This document shows positions 33,227 through 41,901 of a DNA stretch of 50,190 bases, piece after piece. Every line of letters begins with the position of its first letter. Position 1 is the first letter of the stretch. The stretch covers positions 1-50,190 of the forward strand of contig JANQES010000044.1 in the NCBI GenBank assembly GCA_028278205.1, in the 5' to 3' direction. Made by a program: the position numbers and the translations under genes. The stretch comes from Rhodothermales bacterium (GTDB lineage: Bacteria; Bacteroidota; Rhodothermia; Rhodothermales; Bin80). Under the pieces are notes generated by a model. That model did not search any database. It was not told where the DNA came from and was given only the letters and a program-made list of their open reading frames with translations.

Positions 33227-33829
33227 CTACTTAGAGTACAACTCGACGATGAGTTGCTCGCGGATGTTTTCCGGGATGTCTTCGCGATTTGGATAGTCCA
33301 AGAACTTGCCCTTCATCTGCTTGCGATCCACCTCGAGCCAGGGGAATGAACGACGATGCCGCTGCACGTTCTCCTGGATCGCACTGACACGGCGGCTCTT
33401 GGGCCGCACGGCCACGATGTCGCCCGGTCGTAACAGAAACGACGGGATACTGACGACCTGATCATTGACCATGATGTGGCCGTGGTTGACGAACTGGCGG
33501 GCCTGCCGCCGCGTTGCGCCAAAACCGAAGCGGAACACGGTGTTGTCGAGACGCGCTTCGAGGAACCGAAGCAGGTTCTCGCCCGTGACGCCCTTCTTGC
33601 GCGCAGCCTTTTCAAACAGATTCCGGAATTGCCTCTCCAGCATTCCGTAGGTGTATTTAGCCTTCTGCTTCTCTTTCAACTGCACGGCATACTCGCTCTC
33701 GCGGCGACGCCGTGTCCGCCCGTGTTGCCCCGGCGGGTAGGGCTTGCGTTCGAGCGATTTGCTCGGGCCGAAAAGCGGCTCTTTGAACCGCCTGGCTATT
33801 TTCTGCTTAGGGCCTCTGTATCGGGCCAT
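33227..33829 (-). CDS. rpsD: 30S ribosomal protein S4
   Basis: A 200-residue S4. MARYRGPKQKIARRFKEPLF starts the protein, and the S4 RNA-binding domain RLDNTVFRFGFGATRRQARQ is intact. The zinc-type cysteines of some S4 proteins are absent. S4 nucleates 30S assembly and in many bacteria represses the alpha operon. An AGGAGA site precedes the ATG at 33829. Upstream lie three short hairpins (33857-33977), so the leader of rpsD is strongly structured. Confidence 0.97.
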   Translation of the reverse strand: MARYRGPKQKIARRFKEPLFGPSKSLERKPYPPGQHGRTRRRRESEYAVQLKEKQKAKYTYGMLERQFRNLFEKAARKKGVTGENLLRFLEARLDNTVFRFGFGATRRQARQFVNHGHIMVNDQVVSIPSFLLRPGDIVAVRPKSRRVSAIQENVQRHRRSFPWLEVDRKQMKGKFLDYPNREDIPENIREQLIVELYSK

Positions 33830-33856
33830 AGGTGTTCTCCTGTTTCTCGTCTGTCG

Positions 33857-33977
33857 ATGAATTTTGACGCAGTCAAAATTCATAGTGGTGAGTGGTGGAC
33901 AAACGCATGGATAAGCCTTCTACCTATCCATGACCGGTCTTACCCCTTTTTAAATTTTCGCGCCGCGAAAATTTAAA
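33857..33977. repeat. Three consecutive perfect hairpins between rpsK and rpsD
   Basis: Stem 1: ATGAATTTTGAC/GTCAAAATTCAT (33857-33868/33872-33883, 3-base loop). Stem 2: ATGGATA/TATCCAT (33907-33913/33925-33931). Stem 3: TTTAAATTTTCGCG and its complement (33949-33962/33964-33977), which contains the rpsK stop codon at 33973-33975. The arms of stem 1 recur exactly at 38623-38634/38697-38708. Confidence 0.88.
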
Positions 33978-34380
33978 CGCGGCGGCGTTTCGGGGGCCGG
34001 CAGCCATTATGTGGGATCGGCGTGACGTCGCGGATCGTGGCAATCTCCAGACCCGACGACGACAACGCGCGGATAGCCGACTCGCGCCCGGAGCCGGGGC
34101 CTTTGACGTACACATCGACGCGGCGCAAGCCCAGGTCGTGGGCTTCGCGGGCCGCCGTCGTAGAAGCCACCTGCGCCGCGTAGGGCGTGCTCTTGCGGCT
34201 CCCTTTGAATCCCTCCTTGCCCGAACTCGACCACGAAATGCAGTTGCCGTACTGATCGGTCAAGGTGACGATGACGTTGTTGAACGTGGCCCGGATGAAA
34301 GCCATGCCATTGGCTTCAACAACGACATTTTTTTTGCGTACGCGGCCTCCGCGGCCTCTTTTCTGTTGCCTTTTTGCCAT
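33973..34380 (-). CDS. rpsK: 30S ribosomal protein S11
   Basis: A 135-residue S11 of normal length. [20 protein letters not shown] and the C-terminal [19 protein letters not shown] are conserved. It sits in the 30S platform near the mRNA exit. The stop codon lies inside a perfect 14-bp hairpin, and the start is separated from rpsM by a GGTCACTGGTCA-type repeat. Confidence 0.97.
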   Translation of the reverse strand: MAKRQQKRGRGGRVRKKNVVVEANGMAFIRATFNNVIVTLTDQYGNCISWSSSGKEGFKGSRKSTPYAAQVASTTAAREAHDLGLRRVDVYVKGPGSGRESAIRALSSSGLEIATIRDVTPIPHNGCRPPKRRRV

Positions 34381-34401
34381 AGTGTTGGGTCATTGGTCAC
34401 T

Positions 34402-34447
34402 GGTCATTGGTCACTGGTGTCTTTTCACAAACCAGTGACCAATGACC
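34402..34447. repeat. Perfect 17-bp inverted repeat (GGTCATTGGTCACTGGT)
   Basis: Arms 34402-34418 and 34431-34447 with a 12-bp centre; each arm is flanked by more degenerate copies of GGTCAYTGG. It fills the rpsM-rpsK spacer. The same words recur at 25568-25645 and, as a GTCATGG variant, at 40911-40983. Confidence 0.88.
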
Positions 34448-34464
34448 AATGACTCGTGACAAAA

Positions 34465-34845
34465 TTACTTGCGGGGAGCTTTCTTCTTGCCGGCCACCGT
34501 CTTCTTGCGGCCTTTGCGCGTGCGAGCGTTGGTCTGGGTGCGCTGGCCGCGCACGGGCAAGCCGCGCCGATGCCGAAGCCCCCGGTAGCAGCCGATGTCC
34601 ATCAGCCGCTTGATGTTCATCTGCACTTCCGTGCGCAACTGCCCTTCGACGACGTAGTGATCTTCGATGAGCCGCCGGACCTTCTTAGTCTGCTCTTCGG
34701 TCCATTCGCCCGGATGTGTGTCGGGGTCGAGGTCGACGCGTTCGAGGATCTCGCGCGCTCGCGACCGGCCCACACCAAAGATCGAGGTCAACGCAATCTC
34801 GCCGCGTTTTTTAGGCGGAACGTCTACTCCGGCAATTCGAGGCAT
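34465..34845 (-). CDS. rpsM: 30S ribosomal protein S13
   Basis: A 126-residue S13. [20 protein letters not shown] at the start, the helix-two-turn-helix [20 protein letters not shown], and the C-terminal [20 protein letters not shown] followed by a basic tail are all typical. It contacts the 50S subunit and the P-site tRNA. It is separated from rpmJ by a GATTTTGG-type repeat. Confidence 0.97.
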   Translation of the reverse strand: MPRIAGVDVPPKKRGEIALTSIFGVGRSRAREILERVDLDPDTHPGEWTEEQTKKVRRLIEDHYVVEGQLRTEVQMNIKRLMDIGCYRGLRHRRGLPVRGQRTQTNARTRKGRKKTVAGKKKAPRK

Positions 34846-34848
34846 GAT

Positions 34849-34946
34849 CGATTTTGGATTTTAGATTTTGGATTTTAGATTCTGAATTTTGGATCAAGGC
34901 AGGTGGTGAAGCCAATCCAAAATCCCAAATCCCCAATCCAAAATCG
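34849..34946. repeat. GATTTTGGATTTTAGATT inverted repeat between rpmJ and rpsM
   Basis: The ends CGATTTTGGATT (34849-34860) and AATCCAAAATCG (34935-34946) pair perfectly. Between them further GATTTTGG/TTTAGATT words on the left (to 34894) face AATCCAAAATCCC words on the right (from 34913). Confidence 0.85.
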
Positions 34947-34948
34947 GT

Positions 34949-35065
34949 TCAACCCTGGCGTTGTTTGTGCTTGGGGTTTTTCTTGTTAATGACGTAGAGG
35001 CGGCCTTTGCGCCGGACGATCTTGTCGTCGGCGCTCCGCTTTTTGACACTGGCGCGCACTTTCAT
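34949..35065 (-). CDS. rpmJ: 50S ribosomal protein L36, zinc-free form
   Basis: A 38-residue L36: [20 protein letters not shown] then [18 protein letters not shown]. The three cysteines of the zinc ribbon are replaced (Ser, Ser/Asp and Ile positions), so it is the C-minus form that works without zinc. The start is the ATG at 35065. The upstream in-frame residues are not L36-like. It lies between infA and rpmJ's usual partner rpsM, in canonical order. Confidence 0.95.
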   Translation of the reverse strand: MKVRASVKKRSADDKIVRRKGRLYVINKKNPKHKQRQG

Positions 35066-35122
35066 AGGTCGCTTCTGCTTTTCGATTCGACAAACCACGC
35101 AAACAGCGCGTAGCAACGACAC

Positions 35123-35145
35123 GCTCTGCCCCAAAAGGGCAGAGC
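35123..35145. repeat. GCTCTGCCC hairpin in the infA-rpmJ spacer
   Basis: Arms GCTCTGCCC (35123-35131) and GGGCAGAGC (35137-35145). A second stem GCCTGCG/CGCAGGC lies near 35190-35210. With 167 bp, this is one of the longest gaps in the operon and could hold an internal promoter or attenuator. Neither stem has a T-tract. Confidence 0.6.
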
Positions 35146-35232
35146 TTATGTACAACGCACTCCTCTACGAGAAGTTCGCGCCCGTTTTTTGAAGCCTGCG
35201 TAACCGCCGCAGGCCCCCAGACAACGGGGATT

Positions 35233-35451
35233 CTACTTGTACCGATAGACGATGCGGCCCTTCGACAAATCGTAAGGCGAAAGCTCTACTTTGACACGGT
35301 CGCCCGGCAGGATTTTGATGTAGTACATCCGCATCTTGCCCGAGAGCAGCCCCAGAATTTCGTGGCCGTTCTCCAGGCGCACGCGAAACTGCGCATTCGG
35401 CAACGCCTCGATCACTTCACCGTCTTGCTCGATGGGTTTTTGTTTAGCCAT
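35233..35451 (-). CDS. infA: Translation initiation factor IF-1
   Basis: A 72-residue OB-fold IF-1 of normal length ([51 protein letters not shown]). It blocks the A site during initiation. The ATG at 35451 overlaps the end of map by 8 bp, so the two are translationally coupled. Confidence 0.97.
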   Translation of the reverse strand: MAKQKPIEQDGEVIEALPNAQFRVRLENGHEILGLLSGKMRMYYIKILPGDRVKVELSPYDLSKGRIVYRYK

Positions 35452-36262
35452 CCGTTAATACTGCTTTGCGGTAGGGTGCTTGAATGACGTCCTCGATATA
35501 AGCAAACGTACTCAAGACTTCGGGCTGGCCCCGGCGCACGACCACCATGTGCTCGTAATGCGCCGACGGCGCCCCGTCAGCCGTACGGATCGTCCAACCA
35601 TCGGAGCCGGTGTTGACGGCGTGGGTGCCCCGGTTGATCATCGGCTCGATGCAAATGGTCATGCCTTGTTTGAGCTTGCGCCCGGTGCCGCGCCGTCCGT
35701 AGTTGGGCACCTGCGGATCTTCGTGCAGCTTACGCCCGATGCCGTGGCCCACCAGATCGCGCACGACGCCGTAGCCGCGCTCCTCACAGTAGCTCTGCAC
35801 GGTATATGAGATATCGCCGATGCGATTGCCGTGTACGGCACGGGCTACGCCGGCGTTGAGCGCCTCGTACGTCACCTGGCACAACCGGGTGTCTTCCTCT
35901 GAGATCTCGCCGACGGCAAACGTATAGGCGCTATCGCCGAAGTAGCCATCGAGCCGCACCCCGCAATCGACCGAGAGGAGGTCGCCCTCTTTGAGGGTGT
36001 AGCCGCCGGGAATCCCATGAACCACCACGTCGTTGACCGAGACGCAGAGCGTGCCGGGGAACGGCGGCAACTGCCCGATCTTGTAGCCCTTGAACGCCGG
36101 TTCGGCCCCGTGCGAGCGGACGTAGTCCTCGGCCACCCGGTCGAGCGTCAGCGTCGTCACGCCCGGCTCGACGAGCTTGGCCACCTCGGCCAGCGTGCGC
36201 CCGACGAGGTCGGCGCTGGCCTTCATCAGGTCAATCTCGCGTTGGCTTTTTAGATGAACCAT
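35444..36262 (-). CDS. map: Type I methionine aminopeptidase
   Basis: A 272-residue MetAP. The metal-binding residues are present: Asp in [20 protein letters not shown] (two Asp), His in [20 protein letters not shown], and Glu in [12 protein letters not shown], plus the last Glu region before PEVLSTF. The ATG at 36262 ([13 protein letters not shown]) is the family start. Frame upstream runs through the repeat. It removes the initiator Met. Overlap with infA is 8 bp. Confidence 0.96.
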   Translation of the reverse strand: MVHLKSQREIDLMKASADLVGRTLAEVAKLVEPGVTTLTLDRVAEDYVRSHGAEPAFKGYKIGQLPPFPGTLCVSVNDVVVHGIPGGYTLKEGDLLSVDCGVRLDGYFGDSAYTFAVGEISEEDTRLCQVTYEALNAGVARAVHGNRIGDISYTVQSYCEERGYGVVRDLVGHGIGRKLHEDPQVPNYGRRGTGRKLKQGMTICIEPMINRGTHAVNTGSDGWTIRTADGAPSAHYEHMVVVRRGQPEVLSTFAYIEDVIQAPYRKAVLTDG

Positions 36263-36271
36263 TCGATTGCT

Positions 36272-36373
36272 CTTGGTTCTTTGTACGCTCGCTGCGCTCG
36301 CTTCTTTGTTCTTTGGATTTTGTTCATCACCGTCGACGCGGGGTTTAAACAAAACAAAGCACAAAGAACCAAG
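36272..36373. repeat. Inverted repeat with TTGGTTCTTTGT words and a GC bead
   Basis: CTTGGTTCTTTGT (36272-36284) pairs perfectly with ACAAAGAACCAAG (36361-36373). The left arm is interrupted by a GCTCGCTGCGCTCGC segment (36287-36301), after which TTCTTTGTTCTTTGG continues. GC-rich inserts of this kind also occur in the element at 27834-28003. It fills the secY-map spacer. Confidence 0.8.
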
Positions 36374-36382
36374 CACAAAGAA

Positions 36383-37702
36383 CTAAACGCGTCGTCCGCG
36401 CATACGACCGCTCTTCATGAAGCCGTCGTAGTGGCGCATGAGCAGGTGGCTTTCTACTTGTTTCAACGTGTCGAGTGTCACGCCCACCATGATCAGCAGG
36501 CTGGTGCCGCCGAAGAACTGGGCAAACTGTTGCGTCTCGGTGATGCCCAACTGCACGGCAAAGGCTGGCAGAATGGCCGCAAAGCCGATGAACAACGATC
36601 CCGGCAGCGTCACGCGCGTGAGGATGTCGTCGATGAACTCGCTCGTCTGTTTGCCGGGCCGGATGCCGGGAATGAAGCCGCCCTGGCGCTTCATCGTGTC
36701 GGCCATCTCCTTCGGGTTGACCGCGATGGCGGTGTAGAAATACGTGAAGAAGACACAGACAAAGAAGAAGATGAACGAGTAGCCCCAGCTCGTGAAGTCC
36801 AGAAACAGCGCGCCGAAATTCTGCATGAAGGTGCTATCGGGGAAGAACTGCGCGATGGTGCCGGGCACGAACATGATCGACTGGGCAAAGATGATGGGCA
36901 TCACACCGGCAGCGTTGACGCGAATGGGCAGGTACTGCGTAGTGCCGCCGTAGACCTTGCGCCCGACCACGCGTTTGGCATACTGCACCGGCACCCGCCG
37001 CGTGCCCTGCGTCATCAACACGACGAAGGCCGTCACGATCACCAACACGCCGATCTCGAAGAGGAACAAGAACAGGTTCGGCGTCTGGGTAAATTCGTTG
37101 ATGAGCGCTTGCGGGAGGAAGGCAATAATACTGATCGTGATGATTAGCGAGATGCCGTTGCCGATGCCGCTCTCGGTGATCCGCTCGCCCAGCCACATCA
37201 CGAACATCGTCCCGGCGGTCAGCACGATCACCGTGGTGATCATGAAAAAGGCGGGATCGATCACGATGGCCGTAGGCACGGTGCCCTGAAGGAAAATCGC
37301 GTAGCCTATCGACTGGAGCGCGGTGATGCCGGCAGTGCCGTAGCGTGTGAGCTGCGTAATTTTGCGTCGTCCTTCTTCGCCCTCGCGTTGGAGCTTCTGG
37401 AAATACGGAACCACCGCGCCCAACAACTGAATGATGATCGACGCGGTGATGTAGGGCATGATGCCCAGCGCAAAGACGCCCGCCTGCAAAAAGGCCCCCC
37501 CGACGAAGAGGTTGAAAAACCCGAAGAGGTTATTCGCAGCCTGATCTGCGAAGGCCTGGGTCAGCGCCACCGCATCGATGCCCGGCAACGTCACGTAGGC
37601 GCCGATGCGATAGATAACCAGAATGCCCAGCGTATACAGAATCCGCTTTCGCAGCTCCTCGATCTTCCAGATGTTACGCAGGCTCTCGGCAAAACTAGCC
37701 AT
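36383..37702 (-). CDS. secY: Preprotein translocase subunit SecY
   Basis: A 439-residue channel protein with ten membrane helices. TM1 follows RKRILYTLGILVIYRIGAYV, the plug region NLFGFFNLFVGGAF is seen, and the cytosolic loops ERITESGIGNGISLIITISI and KRQGGFIPGIRPGKQTSEFI are conserved. It forms the Sec channel in the inner membrane. It is in the canonical place after rplO and before map. Confidence 0.97.
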   Translation of the reverse strand: MASFAESLRNIWKIEELRKRILYTLGILVIYRIGAYVTLPGIDAVALTQAFADQAANNLFGFFNLFVGGAFLQAGVFALGIMPYITASIIIQLLGAVVPYFQKLQREGEEGRRKITQLTRYGTAGITALQSIGYAIFLQGTVPTAIVIDPAFFMITTVIVLTAGTMFVMWLGERITESGIGNGISLIITISIIAFLPQALINEFTQTPNLFLFLFEIGVLVIVTAFVVLMTQGTRRVPVQYAKRVVGRKVYGGTTQYLPIRVNAAGVMPIIFAQSIMFVPGTIAQFFPDSTFMQNFGALFLDFTSWGYSFIFFFVCVFFTYFYTAIAVNPKEMADTMKRQGGFIPGIRPGKQTSEFIDDILTRVTLPGSLFIGFAAILPAFAVQLGITETQQFAQFFGGTSLLIMVGVTLDTLKQVESHLLMRHYDGFMKSGRMRGRRV

Positions 37703-37708
37703 TTCCGA

Positions 37709-37796
37709 TTTTGGATTTTAGATTTTCGATTTTGGATTAATGGCTTTTGGACCAGGGACATCCCAATCCAAAATCCAAAATCCAAAATCTAAAATT
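37709..37796. repeat. GATTTTGG inverted repeat between rplO and secY
   Basis: Left words TTTTGGATTTTAGATTTTCG (from 37709) face right words AATCCAAAATCCAAAATCC (from 37765). The right arm includes the rplO stop codon (37789-37791): the last codons read GAA TTT TAG and continue directly as ATTTTGG. Confidence 0.85.
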
Positions 37797-38256
37797 CGAC
37801 TACGGTGGTTGATCCACCGGCATCTTCGATCTTCTTCTGGGCCGACTTGCTGAAGGCGTGGGCCGTCACGGTCAGGGCCACGCCCAGGTCGCCGCCGCCG
37901 AGAATCTTGATCCGATCTGACGTGCCCGCCAGACCCGCCTCGGCCAGCGAGGCCGGCGTAATCGGCGTGGCGGCATCGATCCGGCCTGCCTCCACGAGTT
38001 CGGCCAGCCGCGAGACGTTCAGGACGCGGTACTCTTTCCGAAACGGATTTTTAAAACCGAACTTCGGAATGCGCCGTTGCAACGGCATCTGCCCGCCTTC
38101 GAACCAGGACGGCATGGCGTGGTTGCCGGTGCGGCTCTTCTGGCCTTTGTTGCCCCGGGTACTGCTGTGGCCGCCCGTGCCCGACCCCACGCCGCGCCCG
38201 AGGCGCCTGCGCTTTTTCGTCGAACCTTTGGCCGGCTGGAGATTGCTTAAGTCCAT
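37789..38256 (-). CDS. rplO: 50S ribosomal protein L15
   Basis: A 155-residue L15. MDLSNLQPAKGSTKKRRRLG, GRGVGSGTGGHSSTRGNKGQ and the C-terminal VTAHAFSKSAQKKIEDAGGS are typical. The ATG at 38256 is preferred; residues in front of it are read through the spacer. The final codons merge into the GATTTTGG repeat. Confidence 0.96.
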   Translation of the reverse strand: MDLSNLQPAKGSTKKRRRLGRGVGSGTGGHSSTRGNKGQKSRTGNHAMPSWFEGGQMPLQRRIPKFGFKNPFRKEYRVLNVSRLAELVEAGRIDAATPITPASLAEAGLAGTSDRIKILGGGDLGVALTVTAHAFSKSAQKKIEDAGGSTTVVEF

Positions 38257-38362
38257 TGTTTTTCTCTGGCTAAACGCTCGTTTCTCTTCGAAACGAACTC
38301 GCTGCTGGGACTGTGTTTGAGTGTTTGGGGGTTTGAGTTCTTTCAACGCAAACACCAAAACA

Positions 38363-38542
38363 CTACTTCACTTCTTCGACCTCGACCAGATGCCGCACCT
38401 TGTCGATCATGCCACGAATGACGGGATTGTCTTCGTGTTGGACCGAATGGCGGATCCGGCGCAGGCCTAACGCCTCCATCGTCCGGCGCTGGCGCCCGGA
38501 GCTGTGGATGAGGCTACGCGTCTGTGTAATCTTCAGTTTCAT
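38363..38542 (-). CDS. rpmD: 50S ribosomal protein L30
   Basis: A 59-residue L30 ([59 protein letters not shown]). Length and motif are normal. It is in the canonical position between rpsE and rplO. The 180-bp gap to rpsE carries a split inverted repeat. Confidence 0.96.
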   Translation of the reverse strand: MKLKITQTRSLIHSSGRQRRTMEALGLRRIRHSVQHEDNPVIRGMIDKVRHLVEVEEVK

Positions 38543-38622
38543 AATAGCTTCCGGCTGTTTGCTTCCGGCTATGATCTTCGTTAAGCGCACGGCGGCCCGG
38601 TCTGGCAATTCGCTCGCACCTA

Positions 38623-38708
38623 ATGAATTTTGACGCTCGAATTCGGTACTACGGCCTCGGTATCCTGAAGGCCGAAAACCTCCAAAGGGTTTCCCTGTCA
38701 AAATTCAT
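38623..38708. repeat. Split inverted repeat with ATGAATTTTGAC arms
   Basis: ATGAATTTTGAC (38623-38634) and GTCAAAATTCAT (38697-38708) are exactly the arms of the compact hairpin at 33857-33883, here held 62 bp apart. The interval contains its own GGCCTCGGTATCC...GGCC stem. Confidence 0.85.
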
Positions 38709-38722
38709 CAGGCCAAAAGCTA

Positions 38723-39256
38723 TTAGCCTTCGAAGACCTTGCTCACCGGCACGCCGCGCCGCCGGGCCACTTCGAGGGGGTCTTCGAGACGCTCCAGGGC
38801 GTTGATCGTGGCGCCTACCTGGTTGTGCGGGTTGCTCGTGCCCAACGACTTCGACAGAATGTTTTTGATCCCGGCGCATTCGAGCACCGCGCGCACGCCG
38901 CCGCCGGCAATGACGCCCGTACCCGGAGAGGCCGGCTTCAAGAGCACCCGGCCTGCATCCTGCTTGCCGATGACGGCGTGAGGAATCGTACCGCCTTTGC
39001 TCAGCGGCACCCGAATCAGCTTTTTCTTGGCGTCTTCGGTGCCTTTCTGGATGGCGTCGGCCACTTCGTTGGCTTTGCCGAGCCCGGCGCCCACCAACCC
39101 CTCGCCATCGCCCACGACGACGACGGCGTTGAAGGAAAAGCGACGCCCGCCCTTAACCACCTTGGCGACGCGGTTGACCGTCACAAGGCGTTCGAGCCAG
39201 TCTTTCTGTTCGCCGCCTTCGCCCCGATTGCGACGGCCTTTCTTTCCTTTTGCCAT
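38723..39256 (-). CDS. rpsE: 30S ribosomal protein S5
   Basis: A 177-residue S5 with the N-terminal double-stranded-RNA-binding part ([40 protein letters not shown]) and the C-terminal domain ([40 protein letters not shown]). It helps translational accuracy. The start is the ATG at 39256, with a basic lead [18 protein letters not shown]. Confidence 0.97.
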   Translation of the reverse strand: MAKGKKGRRNRGEGGEQKDWLERLVTVNRVAKVVKGGRRFSFNAVVVVGDGEGLVGAGLGKANEVADAIQKGTEDAKKKLIRVPLSKGGTIPHAVIGKQDAGRVLLKPASPGTGVIAGGGVRAVLECAGIKNILSKSLGTSNPHNQVGATINALERLEDPLEVARRRGVPVSKVFEG

Positions 39257-39294
39257 ATGCGTTAGGCCTGGTGGCCTGTCTTTAGTTGCTTGTG

Positions 39295-39660
39295 CTAAAA
39301 CGTCAACCCGCCTTTGCGAGCCCCGTCGGCCAGCGCTTTGACACGTCCGTGGTAGCGGAAGCCGTTGCGGTCGAAGACGGCCTGCTCGACGCCGGCCTCT
39401 TTGGCGCGCTCGGCCAGCCGCTGGCCTACCTGCAGGCAGACCTCGGTCGGCTTGCCGGTGTCGAGGTCGTTTTCGAGGCTCGACGCGGCGGCCAGCGTAC
39501 GCCCGGCCACATCGTCGATCAACTGGGCGTAGATGTTTTTGTTCGAACGGAAGACCGACAGCCGCGGGCGCGCTTCGGTTCCGTGCACTTTGCTGCGCAC
39601 ACTCCGCTTGACGCGCATGCGCCGCGCCGTCTTCCTGGTTTTCGCTTTTCTAATCGCCAT
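39295..39660 (-). CDS. rplR: 50S ribosomal protein L18
   Basis: A 121-residue L18 that binds 5S rRNA ([60 protein letters not shown]). The start is the ATG at 39660. Frame upstream extends into the GATTTTGG repeat and is not conserved. Confidence 0.97.
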   Translation of the reverse strand: MAIRKAKTRKTARRMRVKRSVRSKVHGTEARPRLSVFRSNKNIYAQLIDDVAGRTLAAASSLENDLDTGKPTEVCLQVGQRLAERAKEAGVEQAVFDRNGFRYHGRVKALADGARKGGLTF

Positions 39661-39666
39661 CGTTCG

Positions 39667-39743
39667 ATTGCGGATTGCGGATTCCGGACGGCGGATTGGG
39701 CTCGCAGAGCATCCAATCCAAAATCCAAAATCCAAAATCTAAA
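39667..39743. repeat. GATTGCGGATT / AATCCAAAATCC inverted repeat between rplF and rplR
   Basis: Left words CGATTGCGGATTGCGGATT (from 39665) face right words AATCCAAAATCCAAAATCC (from 39715). The right arm starts a few bases after the rplF stop. Confidence 0.75.
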
Positions 39744-39744
39744 A

Positions 39745-40302
39745 TTACCGGGCCGCCGTCTTGCCGGCCTTACGACGGACGTACTCGCCGACGTAGCGCA
39801 CGCCCTTGCCTTTATACGGTTCGGGCGGGCGCAGCGAGCGGATCTTGGCGGCCACCTGCCCCACCATCTGCTTGTCGATGCCTTCGACCGTGATCATCGG
39901 GTTCTTGCCCCGGCGGCCCGGATCGGCCGAGATCGTCACGCCTTCCGGCGGCAGAAAGTAGATCGGATGCGAAAAGCCTAGCGCCAGTTCGAGCACGCCG
40001 TTCTTGACTTCGGCCCGGTACCCGACGCCGATGACTTCGAGTTCCTTCTTGTACCCCTGCGAAACGCCCGTGACCATATTCTGGATCAGCGAACGATAGA
40101 GCCCGTGCATCGACCGGTGCCGCTTCTGGTCGGTGGGTCGTTTGACGAGGATCTGGCCCTCTTCCAACTCGACCGCGATATCCGGATCCACCTGCAGCGA
40201 CAACTCGCCCTTGGGGCCGGATACCTTCACCAGATTGTTCGACGCCACGTCGATCTTGACGTTGCTCTCAATCGCTATCGGCAGCTTGCCTATCCGAGAC
40301 AT
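39745..40302 (-). CDS. rplF: 50S ribosomal protein L6
   Basis: A 185-residue L6. MSRIGKLPIAIESNVKIDVA, VSGPKGELSLQVDPDIAVEL and the C-terminal RSLRPPEPYKGKGVRYVGEY are conserved. The ATG at 40302 is the family start. A near-perfect 12-bp hairpin (40304-40330) ends one base before it. Confidence 0.97.
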   Translation of the reverse strand: MSRIGKLPIAIESNVKIDVASNNLVKVSGPKGELSLQVDPDIAVELEEGQILVKRPTDQKRHRSMHGLYRSLIQNMVTGVSQGYKKELEVIGVGYRAEVKNGVLELALGFSHPIYFLPPEGVTISADPGRRGKNPMITVEGIDKQMVGQVAAKIRSLRPPEPYKGKGVRYVGEYVRRKAGKTAAR

Positions 40303-40303
40303 A

Positions 40304-40330
40304 ATGCATTTTGCCTGCGGCAAAACGCAT
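40304..40330. repeat. ATGCATTTTGCC hairpin directly before rplF
   Basis: Arms 40304-40315 and 40319-40330 pair with one mismatch around a TGC loop. A further GCATTTTGCCC copy is near 40370. The stem ends one base from the rplF ATG. Confidence 0.75.
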
Positions 40331-40408
40331 ATCGAAGATGCTTTTCCCATCCAGCACCCCGAACACGCATTTTGCCCGTTTTGAATTAGCGTTACTGGAA
40401 TCAACCTT

Positions 40409-40435
40409 ATGGATTTTGGTGCAGCCAAAATCCAT
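40409..40435. repeat. ATGGATTTTGG hairpin at the rpsH stop codon
   Basis: Arms ATGGATTTTGG (40409-40419) and CCAAAATCCAT (40425-40435), perfect, loop TGCAG. The right arm shares its last base with the rpsH TAA. Confidence 0.85.
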
Positions 40436-40836
40436 TAGAAGACGGTAGCCAGCACCTCGCCTCCTACGTTGATCTTGCGCGCTTCCTTGTCGGTCATCAC
40501 ACCCCGCGACGTCGACAGGATGGCGATACCGAGGCCGTTGCGCACGCGGGGCAGATCGGCGGCGCCGACGTAGCTGCGCAGGCCCGGCTTCGAGATCCGT
40601 TTCAACTCCTGGATGACCGGCACACCCTCGCGGTCATACTTGAGATAGATCCGGAGCAAGCCCTGCTTGCCGTCGTCGATGTTGAGGTAGTTGCGGACGT
40701 AGCCTTTCTCCAGAAGGATCTGGGTGATGGCGCGTTTGAGCTTCGAGGCCGGTATGTCGGTATACCGGTGCCCGGCCATCTGCGCATTGCGAATGCGCGC
40801 GAGATAATCCGCGACCGGATCGGTGATTCCACTCAT
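40435..40836 (-). CDS. rpsH: 30S ribosomal protein S8
   Basis: A 133-residue S8 ([20 protein letters not shown], the central [20 protein letters not shown], and the C-terminal [20 protein letters not shown]). It binds 16S rRNA and in other bacteria represses the spc operon. Its stop codon touches the 40409-40435 hairpin. Confidence 0.97.
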   Translation of the reverse strand: MSGITDPVADYLARIRNAQMAGHRYTDIPASKLKRAITQILLEKGYVRNYLNIDDGKQGLLRIYLKYDREGVPVIQELKRISKPGLRSYVGAADLPRVRNGLGIAILSTSRGVMTDKEARKINVGGEVLATVF

Positions 40837-40910
40837 GGTTGGTTGCTTCTTTTTAGCCAGTTCGCTCCCGGCAGCCGTTGAGCCAGAAAGAGCGCTTAGC
40901 TAAGTGATTC

Positions 40911-40983
40911 GGTCATGAGTCATGGGTCATGAGTCATGGGTTTTTCTAATGACCCATGACCAGTGACCCATGACCAGTGACCC
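40911..40983. repeat. GGTCATGAGTCATGG inverted repeat between rpsN and rpsH
   Basis: Left words GGTCATGAGTCATGGGTCAT (from 40911) face right words ATGACCCATGACCAGTGACC (from 40949). It ends 4 bp before the rpsN stop codon. Confidence 0.85.
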
Positions 40984-40986
40984 TCC

Positions 40987-41256
40987 TTACCAGCTCGCCT
41001 TGCGGATGCCGGGGATTTTGCCCTCGCGGGCCATATCCCGGAACACGATACGCGAGATGCCGAAGACGCGGATGTACCCGCGCGAGCGGCCCGAAATAGG
41101 GCATCGGTTGCGCAGGCGCACCGGGCTGGCGTTGCGCGGCAGCTTTTGCAGCGCCTCGTAATCGCCTGCCGCCTTGAGTTCGCGGCGTTTGGCAGAATAC
41201 TTGGCGACCAGGCGTTCGCGCTTTTTCTGACGCGCCATCCAGCTTTTCTTAGCCAT
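40987..41256 (-). CDS. rpsN: 30S ribosomal protein S14, zinc-free form
   Basis: An 89-residue S14 of the long C-minus type ([60 protein letters not shown]). Only one Cys remains, so there is no zinc ribbon. Its GGAGG SD lies inside the loop and right arm of a perfect hairpin (41257-41279) that touches the ATG, an arrangement that could hide the ribosome-binding site. Confidence 0.96.
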   Translation of the reverse strand: MAKKSWMARQKKRERLVAKYSAKRRELKAAGDYEALQKLPRNASPVRLRNRCPISGRSRGYIRVFGISRIVFRDMAREGKIPGIRKASW

Positions 41257-41279
41257 AAAATTTTCCTCCGGAAAATTTT
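41257..41279 (-). promoter_or_regulatory. Perfect hairpin enclosing the rpsN Shine-Dalgarno site
   Basis: On the minus strand AAAATTTTCC-GGA-GGAAAATTTT runs straight into the ATG. The GGAGG used as SD spans loop and stem, 8 bases before the start. Folded, the site would be partly masked, so translation of rpsN may depend on unfolding. Confidence 0.65.
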
Positions 41280-41296
41280 AAGTGGGTTGGAGTCTC

Positions 41297-41869
41297 TTAA
41301 GCAGGAACCGCTTCTTCACGGCGGACGAAGGGCATGCCCAGTTCTTTGAGCAAGGCATAGGCCTCTTCGTCGGTCGGCGCCGTCGTGACGATGGTCACGT
41401 CGAGGCCGCTAATGGCGTCGATCTTATCGACGTCGATCTCCGGGAAGATGATCTGTTCTTTGATGCCGAGCGTGTAGTTGCCGCGCCCGTCGAAGCTGCG
41501 GTCGGGCACGCCGCGGAAGTCGCGCACGCGGGGCAGCGCCAGCGTGATGAGGCGGTCGAGGAATTCCCACATACGCTCGCCGCGCATCGTCACCGCTGCG
41601 CCGACGGCCATGCCTTCGCGCAGCTTGAAGTTCGAGACGCTTTTGCGGGCGCGGCGCACCGACGGGTGCTGCCCGGTGATCAGGCGAAGCTCCTGGACGG
41701 CGTTGTCGAGGAGTTTCTGATTCTGCGTGGCCTCGCCCATGCCTTTGTTGACGCAGATTTTGACCAGGCGCGGCACCTGCATGATATTCTTGTAGCCGAA
41801 CTGCTTTTGCAGCGCCGGGACGACCTCGTCGTGATACCGCGTTTTAAAGCGGGGGATGTACTGTTCCAT
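41297..41869 (-). CDS. rplE: 50S ribosomal protein L5
   Basis: A 190-residue L5 ([60 protein letters not shown]). It binds 5S rRNA and contacts S13. The ATG at 41869 is the family start. It follows rplX by 32 bp. Confidence 0.97.
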   Translation of the reverse strand: MEQYIPRFKTRYHDEVVPALQKQFGYKNIMQVPRLVKICVNKGMGEATQNQKLLDNAVQELRLITGQHPSVRRARKSVSNFKLREGMAVGAAVTMRGERMWEFLDRLITLALPRVRDFRGVPDRSFDGRGNYTLGIKEQIIFPEIDVDKIDAISGLDVTIVTTAPTDEEAYALLKELGMPFVRREEAVPA

Positions 41870-41901
41870 GGTTCGTTGCGCTTTTCTGGCGCCCTCAAGC
41901 G

